From Diphasiastrum complanatum (taxonomy: Eukaryota > Streptophyta > Lycopodiopsida > Lycopodiales > Lycopodiaceae), in contig CM055094.1 of assembly GCA_029204225.1 (NCBI GenBank), positions 29,064,107 to 29,128,106 of the forward strand: a DNA stretch of 64,000 bases. Reading direction: 5' to 3'. The notes under the pieces are model-generated. The model made no database searches. It was not told the origin of the DNA and saw nothing but the letters and a program-made list of their open reading frames with translations. The translations under genes and the position numbers were made by a program. Below, in pieces: positions 28,791 through 39,404 of this stretch (positions are counted from its first letter, which is position 1; every line of letters starts with the position of its first letter).

Positions 28791-30112
28791 ACACTGGAAA
28801 AATTGAAGAACCAATTAATGATGATTTTTCAAACGAACATCTATTTGAAATTTCTTCTACCAATTCGTTATATTCTGATATCATTACTTATCTCAAGGAT
28901 CAGATATATCCGGATGGTTATGATTTGGAGCAAAAGACAATTTTTCAATATAAGGTAGCACCTTATACGATTATTAACAATGTTCTGTACAAGCTTGGTG
29001 CTGATCATCAGTTACGAAGATGTATCGAAACAGTAGATATTAAAAAGGTTGTTCAAGCCTTACATTCAGAAGATGCTGGACGACACTTTGCCTTAAAGAA
29101 CACAGTTAATAAGATATTGACCGCCAAGTATTGGTGGCCAACAATGTTCAAGGATGTATCAAATTTTATTTGTTTGTCCGATCCATGCCAGAGATCTGGT
29201 AAGCCTACCAAAGCAATGAATTGGCCGTTGACACCAATCCTGTCTCTTGCACCATTCGAGAAGTGGGGGATTGACTTTGTCGGTCCAATTAAACCTGTGA
29301 CCTGACATACTAAATGTCGTTATATTCTAGTTGCAACGAATTATGCTACAAAGAACGTTGAAGCAGAGGCGACGAAACGAAATGATGCGAAAACTGTCGC
29401 GACGTTTTTATTCAAAAGTATAATCACAAGATATGGTTGTCCACTTGAACTAGTAAGTGACCGAGGTACACATTTTCTAAATGACACTATACGGTTGCTG
29501 ACAACATATTTTCTGATCAAACACAAAAAAACTACACCGTATAATCCAAAAGCAAACAGGTTGACAGAGAGAGCTAATGGAATTTTATGTAAGATCCTGA
29601 ACAAAATTACTATTGCACATGCAACGGATTGGGATCAAAAACTACCATCAGTTCTCTGGACTTATCGTAACACAGAAAAAATTACGACGAAACAGACACC
29701 ATATTTTCTTACGTATGGTATGCATCCTATTTTGCCTATTGAATTTGAGGTGAAAACTTTTCGTATTCAAGCTCAACGAACAAATGAAGACTGTATTAAC
29801 GAAAGGTTGACCAATATTGAAGAACTAGCTGAAGCTCGTGCAAATTCACATAAATTAACGGAGGAAATCCAGGAACAAAGGAAGAAGAAGTATGACAGTC
29901 GTATCAGAAAATGTGATCTTAAAGCTGAGGACTTTGCGCTGATATATGACAGTCGACATCAAAAGTTCCCCGAAAAACTCCATATGCGATGGCTTGGACC
30001 TTATAAAGTCATAGAGGTGTTTGACAATGGTTCTGTACAACTTCAGTCACTTGAAGGTGAACTGTTACCTACACGTATAAACGGGTCCAGACTGAAGAAA
30101 TACTACCTTTGA
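28791..30112 (+). pseudogene. E2 integrase
   Basis: The zinc-binding HHCC domain is at 29060-29200 (HSEDAGRHFALKNTVNKI ... CLSDPC; the cysteines are five apart rather than three). The DDE core has D in EKWGIDFVGP, D in LVSDRGTHF and E in NRLTERANGI. The C-terminal domain ends KFPEKLHMRWLGPYKVIEV and INGSRLKKYYL. A TGA at 29303 and a frame change before 29495 are the only clear breaks. No chromodomain follows the C-terminal motif, which argues for a non-chromovirus (Tat/Athila-like) lineage, in line with the tRNA-Asp PBS. Confidence 0.92.
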
Positions 30113-31027
30113 CCAAAATGTTTTTTATTCTTATTCTTTTCTAGTATTTTTTTGGAATTTATCGTGAATTTTCTTTTATCTTTTCTAATATTTTTCGAGA
30201 CTTTTCTTTAAATTTTCGTGAAATTTTCTACCACCTTCCAAAATTTTACAAAGTGTTTCGTGAAATTTTCGAAAATTTTTCTTGACTTTTCTCAATCTTT
30301 CAAGCTGTCAAAGTATTTTCGAGAACTTTTCACGACACTCAATTTGTAAATGAAAACGTGTTTTAATTTTCGTGGACTATTTTCGAGAATTTTCTAGAAT
30401 CTTTTCTAGCATTTTTCTCCAATTTTTCGAGAAGTTTTCTAGCTTTCGTTTGAGAGATTGTTATAATTTTTCATTTTTCGAGAATATTTTGAGAAATTTT
30501 CTAGTATCTTACGAAAATTTTCGAGAAATTTTCGTGAGTTTCTGCATCATTTTCTAGGATCCCACGAGAAGGTTTCGCGATACTTTCTAGAATCATTCTA
30601 GCATATTTTCGAGAATCATTTTGAGAATCTCTTGACCTACTTTTTGTATTCATCCATTAAAAATGATGGCCACGTAATCATTATTCACACGTGTGTATGA
30701 TCACATATCAAAATGGATATTGTTTCTTATTTATTTATTTCTTTTCTTTTCACAAACGGTCTTTCGTCATTAAGATTGATCTATCAAATCATAGTTTAAA
30801 ACTTTGAGCCATGCACGTCCTCCATAAATGGAAATGACAGATGTCATGTCACATGCCACATCATCATCCCTTTCACGCCACTACTCCTTATCATCGTTAT
30901 TTTTCATTTTTCTTCCTTACACTTTCTTCCTACGATTACATGCTTTCATGCGCTCACTCTCTCTGCGATCAAAGCGATCTTGTATGCCCTATTGCGATCT
31001 ACGAGCTGTCGTCAATCATTCGACGCA
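30113..31027 (+). repeat. E2 inter-ORF spacer: TTTTCGAGAA motif array and leader
   Basis: From 30130 to about 30640 the sequence is a dense, irregular set of TTTTCGAGAA, TTTTCGTGAA, TTTTCTAGAA and AATTTTCGAG words, giving very high T content broken by CG. It sits just after integrase. A less biased stretch follows, with TTCACACGTGTGTA near 30684, and ends at the ATG of the third ORF. The small open frames inside are low-complexity artefacts. Confidence 0.8.
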
Positions 31028-32821
31028 ATGGCTTCTGGATCGAGCTCAAGTTCTACTATTATCTGGAAAGCACATGCAGGAATCCGCCTGACATCCATCC
31101 AGTCCTATTTGGATCAATGCAGGTTGGGTGATCTGAAAGTGGACCCCTCAATAATCTTATCTGAAGTTAGTACTGAATTTGTGAACTCCATCCACTCCAT
31201 CTCTGAGGTAGACTTCAAAGTACATGTGCAAGAAATTTTTTTCACTAATACTGAAGACCTGTTCTGCACAGCCCTCGGATTACCATTGGACGGGAAGATT
31301 GTTTCGACAAACAAAGACTCAATGGATGAAGCGGCACATTTTTTGAGCAATTGTTTCGTACCCACGAAGGGGTACAAAATTTCAATGATCAGAAATACGA
31401 CATTCAAGCTATTCTGTAAATATGCCAATCAAACAATATTTTTGACGGATGCGGATGTAACAATTTCAGTTCAAAATTTTGGCTATATATTGGACGCACT
31501 AGCGGGTAATCCAGTTTGCTTCGGTGTTATTACATACAAGGTTTTTTTGCGGTGGATCAAACACCAAAAGTCTTCTGGAATCGGAGCACATGTTTCTCGA
31601 TTGTGCCTCCATTTTGAAATTTTGACTGAGCAAGAGAAAACCATGCTGACAAGAAGGATGTTGGCTCCAAAGCCAATTGATCTTTCCAGCCTCTTGACCA
31701 TGCCTATTCCGGTTACATCAGATGTTGCACCAGCAGTCGAAGTAGTAGCTGCTATGGAGATAGATACTGCACCTTCACAACAAGCTGCAGTTGATACTAG
31801 TGCTATGGATACAGATGCTGCTGCTGCTATTGATTCTTCAAAGCCAGCATCTGCTTCCACATCTCAGAAGCAGCAGAGTGCATCTACCTCGGACGATGAT
31901 GCAACTCAATCCGATACGTCAGAAAAGGCTTGAGCAGCTGCTGAAGATGACACTGGGGCACCTGCTGAAGATGAAGATGAACCAGACAACCAGCCCCAGT
32001 GGATACGCACTATGACCGAAAGAGCCAAGAATTTAGTGGTTGAGGTCTATGAGTTGGACAAGTACCACCAGCAAATCACCATGGAATTTGTCAACTCAGA
32101 AAGAAGATTCCAAGACTCTCTAAAGGAGTCCTACGAGAAGATCGATTTGCTCGGATCAGACAACACGAAGCTGATTGAACGAAATCGTTCTCTCGAAACA
32201 CAGCTTCAGACGGTAATAAAAGAAGCCGATTCTTTGAAGCAGACAAATAAGGCGATTGAGACCAAGTCTGACAATTTTCAGACTCAAAATAATTCTTTGA
32301 AGCAGCAACTTTTGGCTGCAAATCATTACAACATCGCTCTCCATAAATATTTACAGGAGGAGCGAATGACGCGAATAAAGACAGAAGCTGCTCTTTCTTT
32401 GAGCACCAATGTAGGGTCAATCACAGTCGACCTCACAAAGCTGAACCAACTCCAAGGCCAGATGCTCGAAAATTTTCGAGTTGAGTTCTTGCAACCGCTC
32501 GAGGATGCGAAGGCACTTGTCGAGGAAGAGTTGGCTGAGCTGAAGGAGCTCTCGAGTGAAGCCACCCCATCTTGAAACGGGCCCGATTCACACAAAGAAT
32601 ACCTTCAGGCCTTGCTCCGCATTGATGACCTCACACAACAACTTCAAGCTGTGTCTACCTACTCCGGAGCCTCAGACCATCTTGAATTAATGGAGGCAAT
32701 TGCAAAGATTGACAAGCTCGCACAGGAGCTGTCAGATATCAAGCAAAAATTGGAAGATCAGAAGTTGGCTGCTGAGTTGCAAACTTAGGATTTGGCAACT
32801 GCATCTACACAGCCAAAGTGA
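31028..32821 (+). pseudogene. E2 third ORF: unidentified N-domain, acidic linker, coiled coil
   Basis: The ATG at 31028 (gcaATGGct) opens a sense-strand frame downstream of integrase. Codons 1-301 are open to a TGA at 31931; the same frame is open again to a TGA at 32573, a TAG at 32787 and a TGA at 32819, so only stops, no frameshift, break about 598 codons. Residues 1-230 form a mixed alpha/beta-like domain I cannot name (YLDQCRLGDLKVDPSIILSE; FVPTKGYKISMIRNTTFKLF). An Ala/Ser/Thr/Asp-rich linker follows, then long heptad-rich helices (ERNRSLETQLQTVIKEADSL; KLNQLQGQMLENF). No signal peptide or membrane segment is visible, which argues against a classical envelope. Some plant gypsy lineages carry an extra ORF here; I cannot tie this one to a known family. 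Confidence 0.7.
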
Positions 32822-33404
32822 ACACGTCATAATCAGTCGAAGGTATATGCTGACAGATTCCGTGCATTTGCTAAATGCTTATGGAAATGGTGTCCACGTG
32901 CATCTAATATTGAACTGCAATGGCGTGTGGATACATGATGCTACCAGGCATAGTAGGCATCGCCTTCAATGAGTGGAAGCGACCTTGGGACAAGGACAAC
33001 TTTCTTTGGTTATGGGCCCAGCTCTCTATTGAGCAGAAATGATGTCTCTGCTTGGGCATAATCCAGGAAAAATTTCAGGTCGTACATTTTGGATCAGCAG
33101 AATTATATATAGGCTCTTCGGCTATGTATGCTCTTGAATATATTCGAATCAAAGAATTGCAATTTTTGAGGAACGAAGACAATAAGCGACATTTTGGAAG
33201 CGAAAGTCACAGTTTCAACTGTACAAACCTCAAGCTGTTGCAGATTTAGGCGCATTTGATGATGCAGGGTTGCTGATAAATGTAAATATGGCCTATTATG
33301 AACTCTTCAGTCTTTATGTGGATTGGGAGCAGAACCTTGCAGAATATTTTGCGGAGATTCGACATAATCTACAAGACAGAAGGAAGTCATTCCATTATAA
33401 GTAG
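32822..33404 (+). pseudogene. Continuation of E2 third ORF, frameshifted
   Basis: Protein-like sequence goes on in the ORF3 frame (RFRAFAKCLWKWCPRASN) to about 32938. It moves to a second frame (AFNEWKRPWDKDNFLWLWAQ) and then a third (KPQAVADLGAFDDAGLLINV, YYELFSLYVDWEQNLAEYF), ending at a TAG at 33402-33404. It is rich in Trp, Tyr and Phe, unlike the coiled coil before it, so it may be a separate C-terminal domain. I recognise no family. Together with the preceding entry the original product could have been near 790 residues. Confidence 0.5.
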
Positions 33405-33512
33405 TTCTGTACATATTCTTTTTGGCAGTTCGGAACTTTTGTGGCAAAGACATTGTTTTTCGTTCAAAATCTTTATGTTAAAAGCTCTTTTATTAGATTT
33501 TCAGCTCGTTAC

Positions 33513-34523
33513 TGTAAAGATTAGCTAAATATATCTCTCATGGTATAATTGAACATATACTTAGTCTAATTGTTAAGTAGACCCTTTCGCGGGAGCGACG
33601 CACTTGTTGTTTTAGAGGTGTGTTTGTTCATCCCGTAGAACATATATTGATCTCACACTTCAGTCTTGAGCATCGAGAGAGAAGAGTTTATGCATATGTA
33701 AGAGGTTGAAGAAGTGAATAGAGTGTTGAGAGTTATTCTCCCTTATCTCTATTCTCCGCACTGTTGAGTGTGAGTGATCTTGAATCTACTAGCAATCTCT
33801 AACACATTACATGAGTTACTCTCTGACTAGACAGAATCTCTAGTGCATTACAATCATTTGTTGTGTATCCGTAAAACATGCTCTAAAGAACTGTCTTAAA
33901 CCATCTTATTCGTCTGTCGCGAATACTTTCTTTTCGGCACTCGAATAACGACTATCTTTGGTGCAGTCTAGCACGTTCATTGAATAAAGCTGTATGTATA
34001 CATATGAGATGACAGTACATGTCTGAAGAATTGAGTCTTTGATCTGTGTTCCTGATTGTAATTGACATAAGTTTCTAACGTGCTCTAAAACTATTCGTGT
34101 TCTTTAACCATCAAATTGGACTTAAGTTGTTGAGGACTTCTGTCTAGAAACGAACAGTTCATGAACGCAATTAATTAATTGCCTGCACAGTCGTGAATAC
34201 ATTGAACACTTCTCGATTCTCTGTTGACACCTTAATTAGCCAGAGTGTAGCACTGCTGTACTACTCTGATAACATCTCATCTGTAGAACGTGTTTCATTC
34301 GATTTGATAGAGGCCAGATTGTTGTTCTGAAATTATTAACATTACATTCCCCAAACACAAGTAATATTGGTTACTTTTTAATGTCTGTCGACAACCAGAG
34401 TAACACTCGAAACCACTTATCATAAATTGCACAAAAAACATAACTTTCTAACATTGTCCTCCTCTATGGGAATGATACTATTTACTACAAAATCTATATT
34501 AACCTTGTTGGTATAAAACGACA
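33513..34523 (+). repeat. 3' LTR of gypsy element E2
   Basis: Aligns with the 5' LTR from about 33521 (ttagctaaata) to the ACGACA end at 34523. Differences are mostly C/T and G/A. It contains about 330 bp (33583-33903) absent from the 5' LTR. The first part of the 5' LTR is not matched here, so this LTR has lost its start or the boundary differs. E1 gag coding resumes right after 34523. Confidence 0.72.
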
Positions 34524-35163
34524 GAAAAAAGATGAAAGACAGGCAACCAGGCCCTACCCACACCTATCCAAGAAGAGAAGCCACCTGGTGTCCACACTGC
34601 TAGGGAAACCACATAGGAAATGAGTGCGCACAATTGAGACAAAGATTAGAGTGACCTGCATGATACTGCCATATTTGTAATATGAGCAACCATGACACAG
34701 CCAAATGCCGCTACAATCTCAAGAATCAAACAACTCCATTGGCACAACATTAAGGTGCCCTACCCCAACTGCCACCTAGATTGGCGTTACCACCCATTTC
34801 CCCCAAAACCCAAGGTTTAGTAGTACGAAATCTGCAACCAACTGCTCAGCAGCTGAATATGGTCAAAGTGACCGAAGAACCCTACTATCCCGAGAGAGAA
34901 GCACAAGACTCAATTCCAGTGCATTTCATAGATGGTGCGAATGGAGACTTAATATCGATCTACGCCAATCAGCTCAAAGGTACAGGATTTAGAGCTCCCA
35001 TTAAGTGCTATGGATGTGGTGAGAATCATAGAATCGTCGAGTGCCCTAACAAGCCACAAGACAACTTTGTGCCTCTTTGCCGGGATTGTGACTATGGACA
35101 CCCATATCTCACGTGTCCAAAAGACAGGAGAAGCAAGAAGAAGTCTCTACCTCTCTACATTTG
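34524..35163 (+). pseudogene. E1 gag, 3' part with zinc knuckles
   Basis: This continues the gag interrupted at 23578. Four CCHC-like sites are visible: one split by a TAG (CPHC then GNHIGNEC) at about 34580, CHICNMSNHDTAKC near 34667, CYGCGENHRIVEC near 35007, and CRDCDYGHPYLTC near 35080. Those in 34781-35163 lie in an open frame of 127 codons. Tandem knuckles bind element RNA. The match of gag order across the E2 insertion is the main evidence that E2 is nested in E1. Confidence 0.82.
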
Positions 35164-36926
35164 ATGAGTGTGGTAGGAGAGCAAGTCATCTACGATGCCA
35201 GTATTCATCCAAATGAGAGCCCAGAAGAGAAAAGAAAAAGAGCCATCCAAGTCTGCTACCACTGGTCCTGCTAGTGGATCTTCTAGTTCTTTATACATAG
35301 GTGAGTACCCCAACCCCACAGATGAGCAAGGTAACTTTAGACGCATAAAGGAGTGGATGAAAGAAGTCCAAGCCCTAGATCAAGCTAGAGAGGCAGCCTG
35401 AGAGCAAGATCAACATCAGCTTGACGGTGCTAACGATCAACAACCCACACTAAAAGCTTTGATCACCTCCCCAGATCTAGGTATAAAACCATCAAAGAGT
35501 ATCAGAAAACTTGACCACGCTCTAAAAAGATTGGGTATCAACAATCAGCCACCCACCAGCCCGCTCCGTGAACGTAAACTCCTATATACGACAAAAACCA
35601 CTGAGTGGAAGGCTAAGAGTGATAAAAGAGAAATCAAGATTGAGTTGATGACCCGAGTTGATGACCAACCAGGAGTTACAAGATAATATTCGGGAAGATG
35701 CCATAGAAGATCCCAAGCCTGTGCATGACGTACCGCAATAGTTCAAGGATTATCAGATGGATGAAGTAGTGGTGGTTATGCCCAAAGCAAAGAGAGAACC
35801 CTTAGAAGAAACCACCCAAGGAGCCAATTTTTATGAAGGCCCTGCCCGTACGAAAGAGATAGATCTGGCAAAGAAGGGAGAAGAAAGTTGTATGGTATCA
35901 GTAGGGGAAGATGTAGAGGGAGAGGAACTCAGGATCTCAAGGCACTTCTCCGCAAATACCACGATTGTCTTGCTTGGAATTATGTTGAGCTGAAGGGCAT
36001 ATCGCCAGATGTAGTGGTTCTCACCATTCCACTGGCTGATGGTGCAAAACCCACAGTGAGTAGACCTTATAGGTCCAATCTGCACTATGTCCAGCTGATC
36101 CAAGAAGAATTGAAAAAGCTTCTAGATGCAGGTTTTTATCTATGAGATGGAACACACTAATTGGGTATCACCTATCATGGGTGTACCTAAGAAAAATGGA
36201 AAACTTAGAATCTGTGTGGAATACTAGAAGGTGAATGTCGTAACCAACAAGGACCATTTTCCCTTACCATTCATGGAAAATGTGTTGGAGAGAATAGTCA
36301 GAGCATAAGCCTATAGTTTTTTGGATGGGTTTAGTGGCTATAACCAGGTGCAAATAGCCCCAGAAGATCAGCACAAAACTGCCTTCTCCACTAAGTGGGG
36401 AACGTACGCCTACAAGGTGATGCCATTTGGATTGTGCAATGCTCCCAATACTTTCCAACGAGTGATGAGTTATGCCATCAAGGATTTTCTTTGAAAGATT
36501 CTTGAAATATTCATGGATGACTTGTGTGTCCACTCCTCTAGAGCCCGACATCTAGCTTGCTTAGAGAAGGTGTTCATCCAGTGTCGATTATTCGGCATAT
36601 CCCAAAAACTCGGCCAAATGCCAACTTTTGGTCACGCACGGCATAGTGCTTGGCCATGTTGTTTTGAGACATGGTATCGCCACTGACATCGACAAGATCC
36701 GCATAATACTTGCATTGCCTGAGTCAGGAATTGTACGTGAAGTGTACATCTTTATAGGGCATTGCAATTATTATCGAAGGTTTAACCTGAACTTTGCTAA
36801 GCTGGTCCATTTAATCTATCAAATGACTATCCAACTGGAATGGACAACCAAATACACTAAGGCCTTTCACAAACTTAACAAGGCCTTAGTTATTGCACCA
36901 ATCCTTTGACCTCCTATCTGGACCAT
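35164..36926 (+). pseudogene. E1 pol: linker and reverse transcriptase, truncated
   Basis: 35195-35690 is a charged linker with no recognisable protease motif. RT starts near 35935 (LAWNYVELKGISPD, KPTVSRPYRSN, QEELKKLLDAGF) and runs on in shifting frames through SPIMGVPKKNGKLRICV, DGFSGYNQVQIAPEDQHKT, WGTYAYKVMPFGLCNAP and the catalytic EIFMDDLCVHS near 36510. The thumb region (FIGHCNYYRRFNLNFAKLV, KALVIAPIL) is open at 36628-36908. Coding stops abruptly at PPIWTI, where the E3 LTR starts at 36927. RNase H and integrase of E1 are not found in the window. Confidence 0.88.
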
Positions 36927-37945
36927 TGTTGGCTGATTCTGACGAATCCCCAAGATACTTGACAAGAGCTACCCAAGAGCACCTCTCACCTTAGACCGAG
37001 GAGGTCTCTGAGAAGATGAGACGAATGAAGACTGAGAGTCAAGTATGAGAGCCGAGAAGTACTAGTTAGGAATGACAAGCAAGAACTGTGTAAGCCTCAT
37101 GGTGAATCCTAAGAGATTGAATGACCATGTAGGAACTAGTATTTCTAGGCAAAGTAATAAATGCAAGTAGACCCCTCTTAAAGAAAGTAGAGTGAGCCAC
37201 CTTTTGATGGTGACACCTAGTGGAGAGCATAATTCCACTTGTAATCTGTGTAATGTGGAAATGCCACTAGGATGCCTTGCTTATTTAAGAGACTCTCTCT
37301 TTGAGAAGAAGAGCTTTTTGTGTATGTACCTACTCCATATCCAAATGAGAAGAGCCTCCATGAGTTTTGGTGCATCCTTTGAGCTCCTTGATCATGCTTG
37401 TTTCTTGAGTGATGCATTCATGACCTTGCCCTTCCATCCTTTGTGTGTGGTTGTGGATCATAGAGTGGATTAGTTTTCCTGTTTTCTTGTGGATTAATGT
37501 AGGAATCAACATTCAGGTAAACTAAATAGGCTGGATTTGTGATGTAAATCTTGCGTATCTTCTTAAAGTCCAGTTCTTGATGTTCTTGGGCTGTCCAAGA
37601 ATCAAGAAATGAGTGTTTCTTGGTCCTTGGATTGTTAAAATGTTGTTAGTTTAGTTTCTTGTTTTAGTTCTGTGGATTAATATGTGTGTAAAATAATTTT
37701 AATGGCTAGGATCTGATTCAAATTCATTTTTGCAACAATAGAGTAGGATCTCATAGCATTTCAACCACTTTGCACGCTGATTTCTTGGTTAAAAACATGA
37801 TCTACATGTTTGATTTTGAAGCATGTGATTTCAGTTGAAGAGTGACTGCCATGAGTCGTCCTTTGACAGGCAGAACGGTTTTGTAAAGAAGAAGCAGAAG
37901 AAGAAGTCAGTAAATAGATTCTCAGTTGTAGGGAATATGTCAACA
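36927..37945 (+). repeat. Gypsy LTR copy A: 5' LTR of element E3 (1019 bp)
   Basis: Starts TGTTGGCTGATTCTGACGAA and ends GTCAACA (TGTTG...CAACA). It is homologous to the solo LTR B (49033-50078) and the fragment C (53326 onward). A degraded PBS follows at once. A TATTTAAG in the LTR (near 37280) may serve as TATA box. In this copy the GT/GA-rich site that is expanded in copy C is only tgtgtgtggttgtgg. Confidence 0.88.
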
Positions 37946-37962
37946 TTAGGCACCGTTTCCCA
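37946..37962 (+). other. Degraded primer-binding site of E3
   Basis: TTAGGCACCGTTTCCCA directly follows the LTR and can be aligned with the TTGGCGCCGTTGCCGGGG site (tRNA-Asp) with several changes and one inserted base. Confidence 0.5.
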
Positions 37963-38542
37963 TTGAACATACACAGACTCATTGAGCATGCCTTCCCAAA
38001 AAGTTGCCATCAAAATCCGTTAGATCCCTGCACAAAGTTTTCCAATTTTTCACAGATCTACTACTTTTCAAAAGTTTCTACATTTGAACTGCAATACAAG
38101 AATGGTCTGCAAAAGCTCTCCATATCCTGCAAACGACCCCGCAAGAACTTCCCACTACTAACTTTGCCCCTTCCGATCTCCAGACACCCAACACACACCT
38201 ACCTTCATCCATCTCTGCCAGAACCTTACGCAGCCTCCTTCCTCCCTACACTCACCAAACAATCCTTTTCATCGCTTCTCCTTCCTCCCTCATGCACTCT
38301 CCATCACCATTTTCTCCAACGACTCATCCTCAGCTCTAACAACCGTTCTTCCGCCCGTGCCTTCTCTTTCAAAAAACTCGACCAAGCCCCTTCAGTACCA
38401 TCTCGACCGCGGGCCGCTTAAAAAAAAAAATTTAGATCTCCACTGAGCCAAAAAATGCTCGGATCTGGACCTAGCCAAAAAAATGCTCAGATCTCGACTG
38501 AGCCAAAACAACGTTCAGATCTCGAGCAAGAAAAAAAAAAAT

Positions 38543-39190
38543 TTAATCTCAACCGACTGTTTTGATCACCATCTCAACCGAGCTATTTTGGCTACCATCT
38601 CAGCCAAGCCCCTTGGTTACCATCTCAATCGAGCCCCTAGTTACCATCTCAACTGAGCCCCTTGGTTACCATCTCAACCGAGCCCTTGGCTACTATCTCA
38701 ACCGAGCCCTTGGTTACCATCTCAGCCGAGCCCTTGGTTACCATCTCAGCCGAGCCCCTTGGTTATCATCTCAACCGACCCCTTGGTTACCATATCAGTT
38801 GAGCCCTTGGTTACCATCTCAGCTGAGCCCCTTGGTTACCATCTCAACCGAGCCCCTTGGTTACCATCTCAACCGAGCCCCTTGGTTACCATCTCAGTCG
38901 AGCCCTACAGACAACACCTCAATCGAGCCCTTCGTTGCAATCTCGACCGAGTTGCAGCTTGAGATCCCGACTAAGTCTCTGGTCACGATCTCGACTGAGT
39001 CCTCTGGTCACGATCTCGACCAAGTCTCTAGATCAAATCTCGACCAAGATCTCGACCGAGTCAGTTGGATCAAATCTTGATCGAGATCACTTCACTCCCA
39101 TCTCGACCGGGCCGGATCCACGCCAAATTCTAAAATTTCTTACCAAGATCTCTGATTGCCATTTTGACCGAACTATCATCTCGACCGAGC
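38543..39190 (+). repeat. Imperfect 24-25 bp tandem array in the E3 leader
   Basis: About 25 copies of a unit built from CATCTCAACCGAGCC plus a CCTTGGTTAC-like spacer. Spacing is mostly 24-25 bp in 38570-38910, then drifts into looser CTCGACCGAG / CTCGACCAAG repeats to 39190; a few isolated copies lie at 38440-38520. The array is open in several frames because unit length is near a multiple of three, but the translations are artefacts. It lies between PBS and gag. Confidence 0.92.
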
Positions 39191-39404
39191 CTTAGAGCTC
39201 AAAAAAAAAAACAAAAAAAGGGCATATACACTAAAAAAATTTCCAAAAATAAAATTTATACCAATAGGAAGTCCTTCGGGTACCAAGTCTCACCCTTGAG
39301 TTTCCTACTAACAAAAAAAAAAAACCCTAAAAAAATCAAAAACCCTAAAAAATCCAAAAACTCCAAAAACTCATACAAAACACAAAAATACACGACAGTA
39401 CACA

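Noticed and set aside
31483-31860. Reverse frame of 125 codons in E2 ORF3 as an antisense gene
   Set aside because: Shadow of the Ala/Ser-rich linker; some Tat elements carry antisense ORFs, but here only the sense frame spans the region.
31028-32821. Retroviral-type envelope
   Set aside because: No signal peptide, transmembrane span or furin-like site visible; coiled coil alone is not enough.
38543-39190. CRISPR-like array
   Set aside because: Units abut with no unique spacers, and the context is a eukaryotic retroelement.
38562-39195. Open frames of 172 and 112 codons in the 24-25 bp array
   Set aside because: Unit length near a multiple of three keeps frames open; no gag or other motif and three frames look alike.
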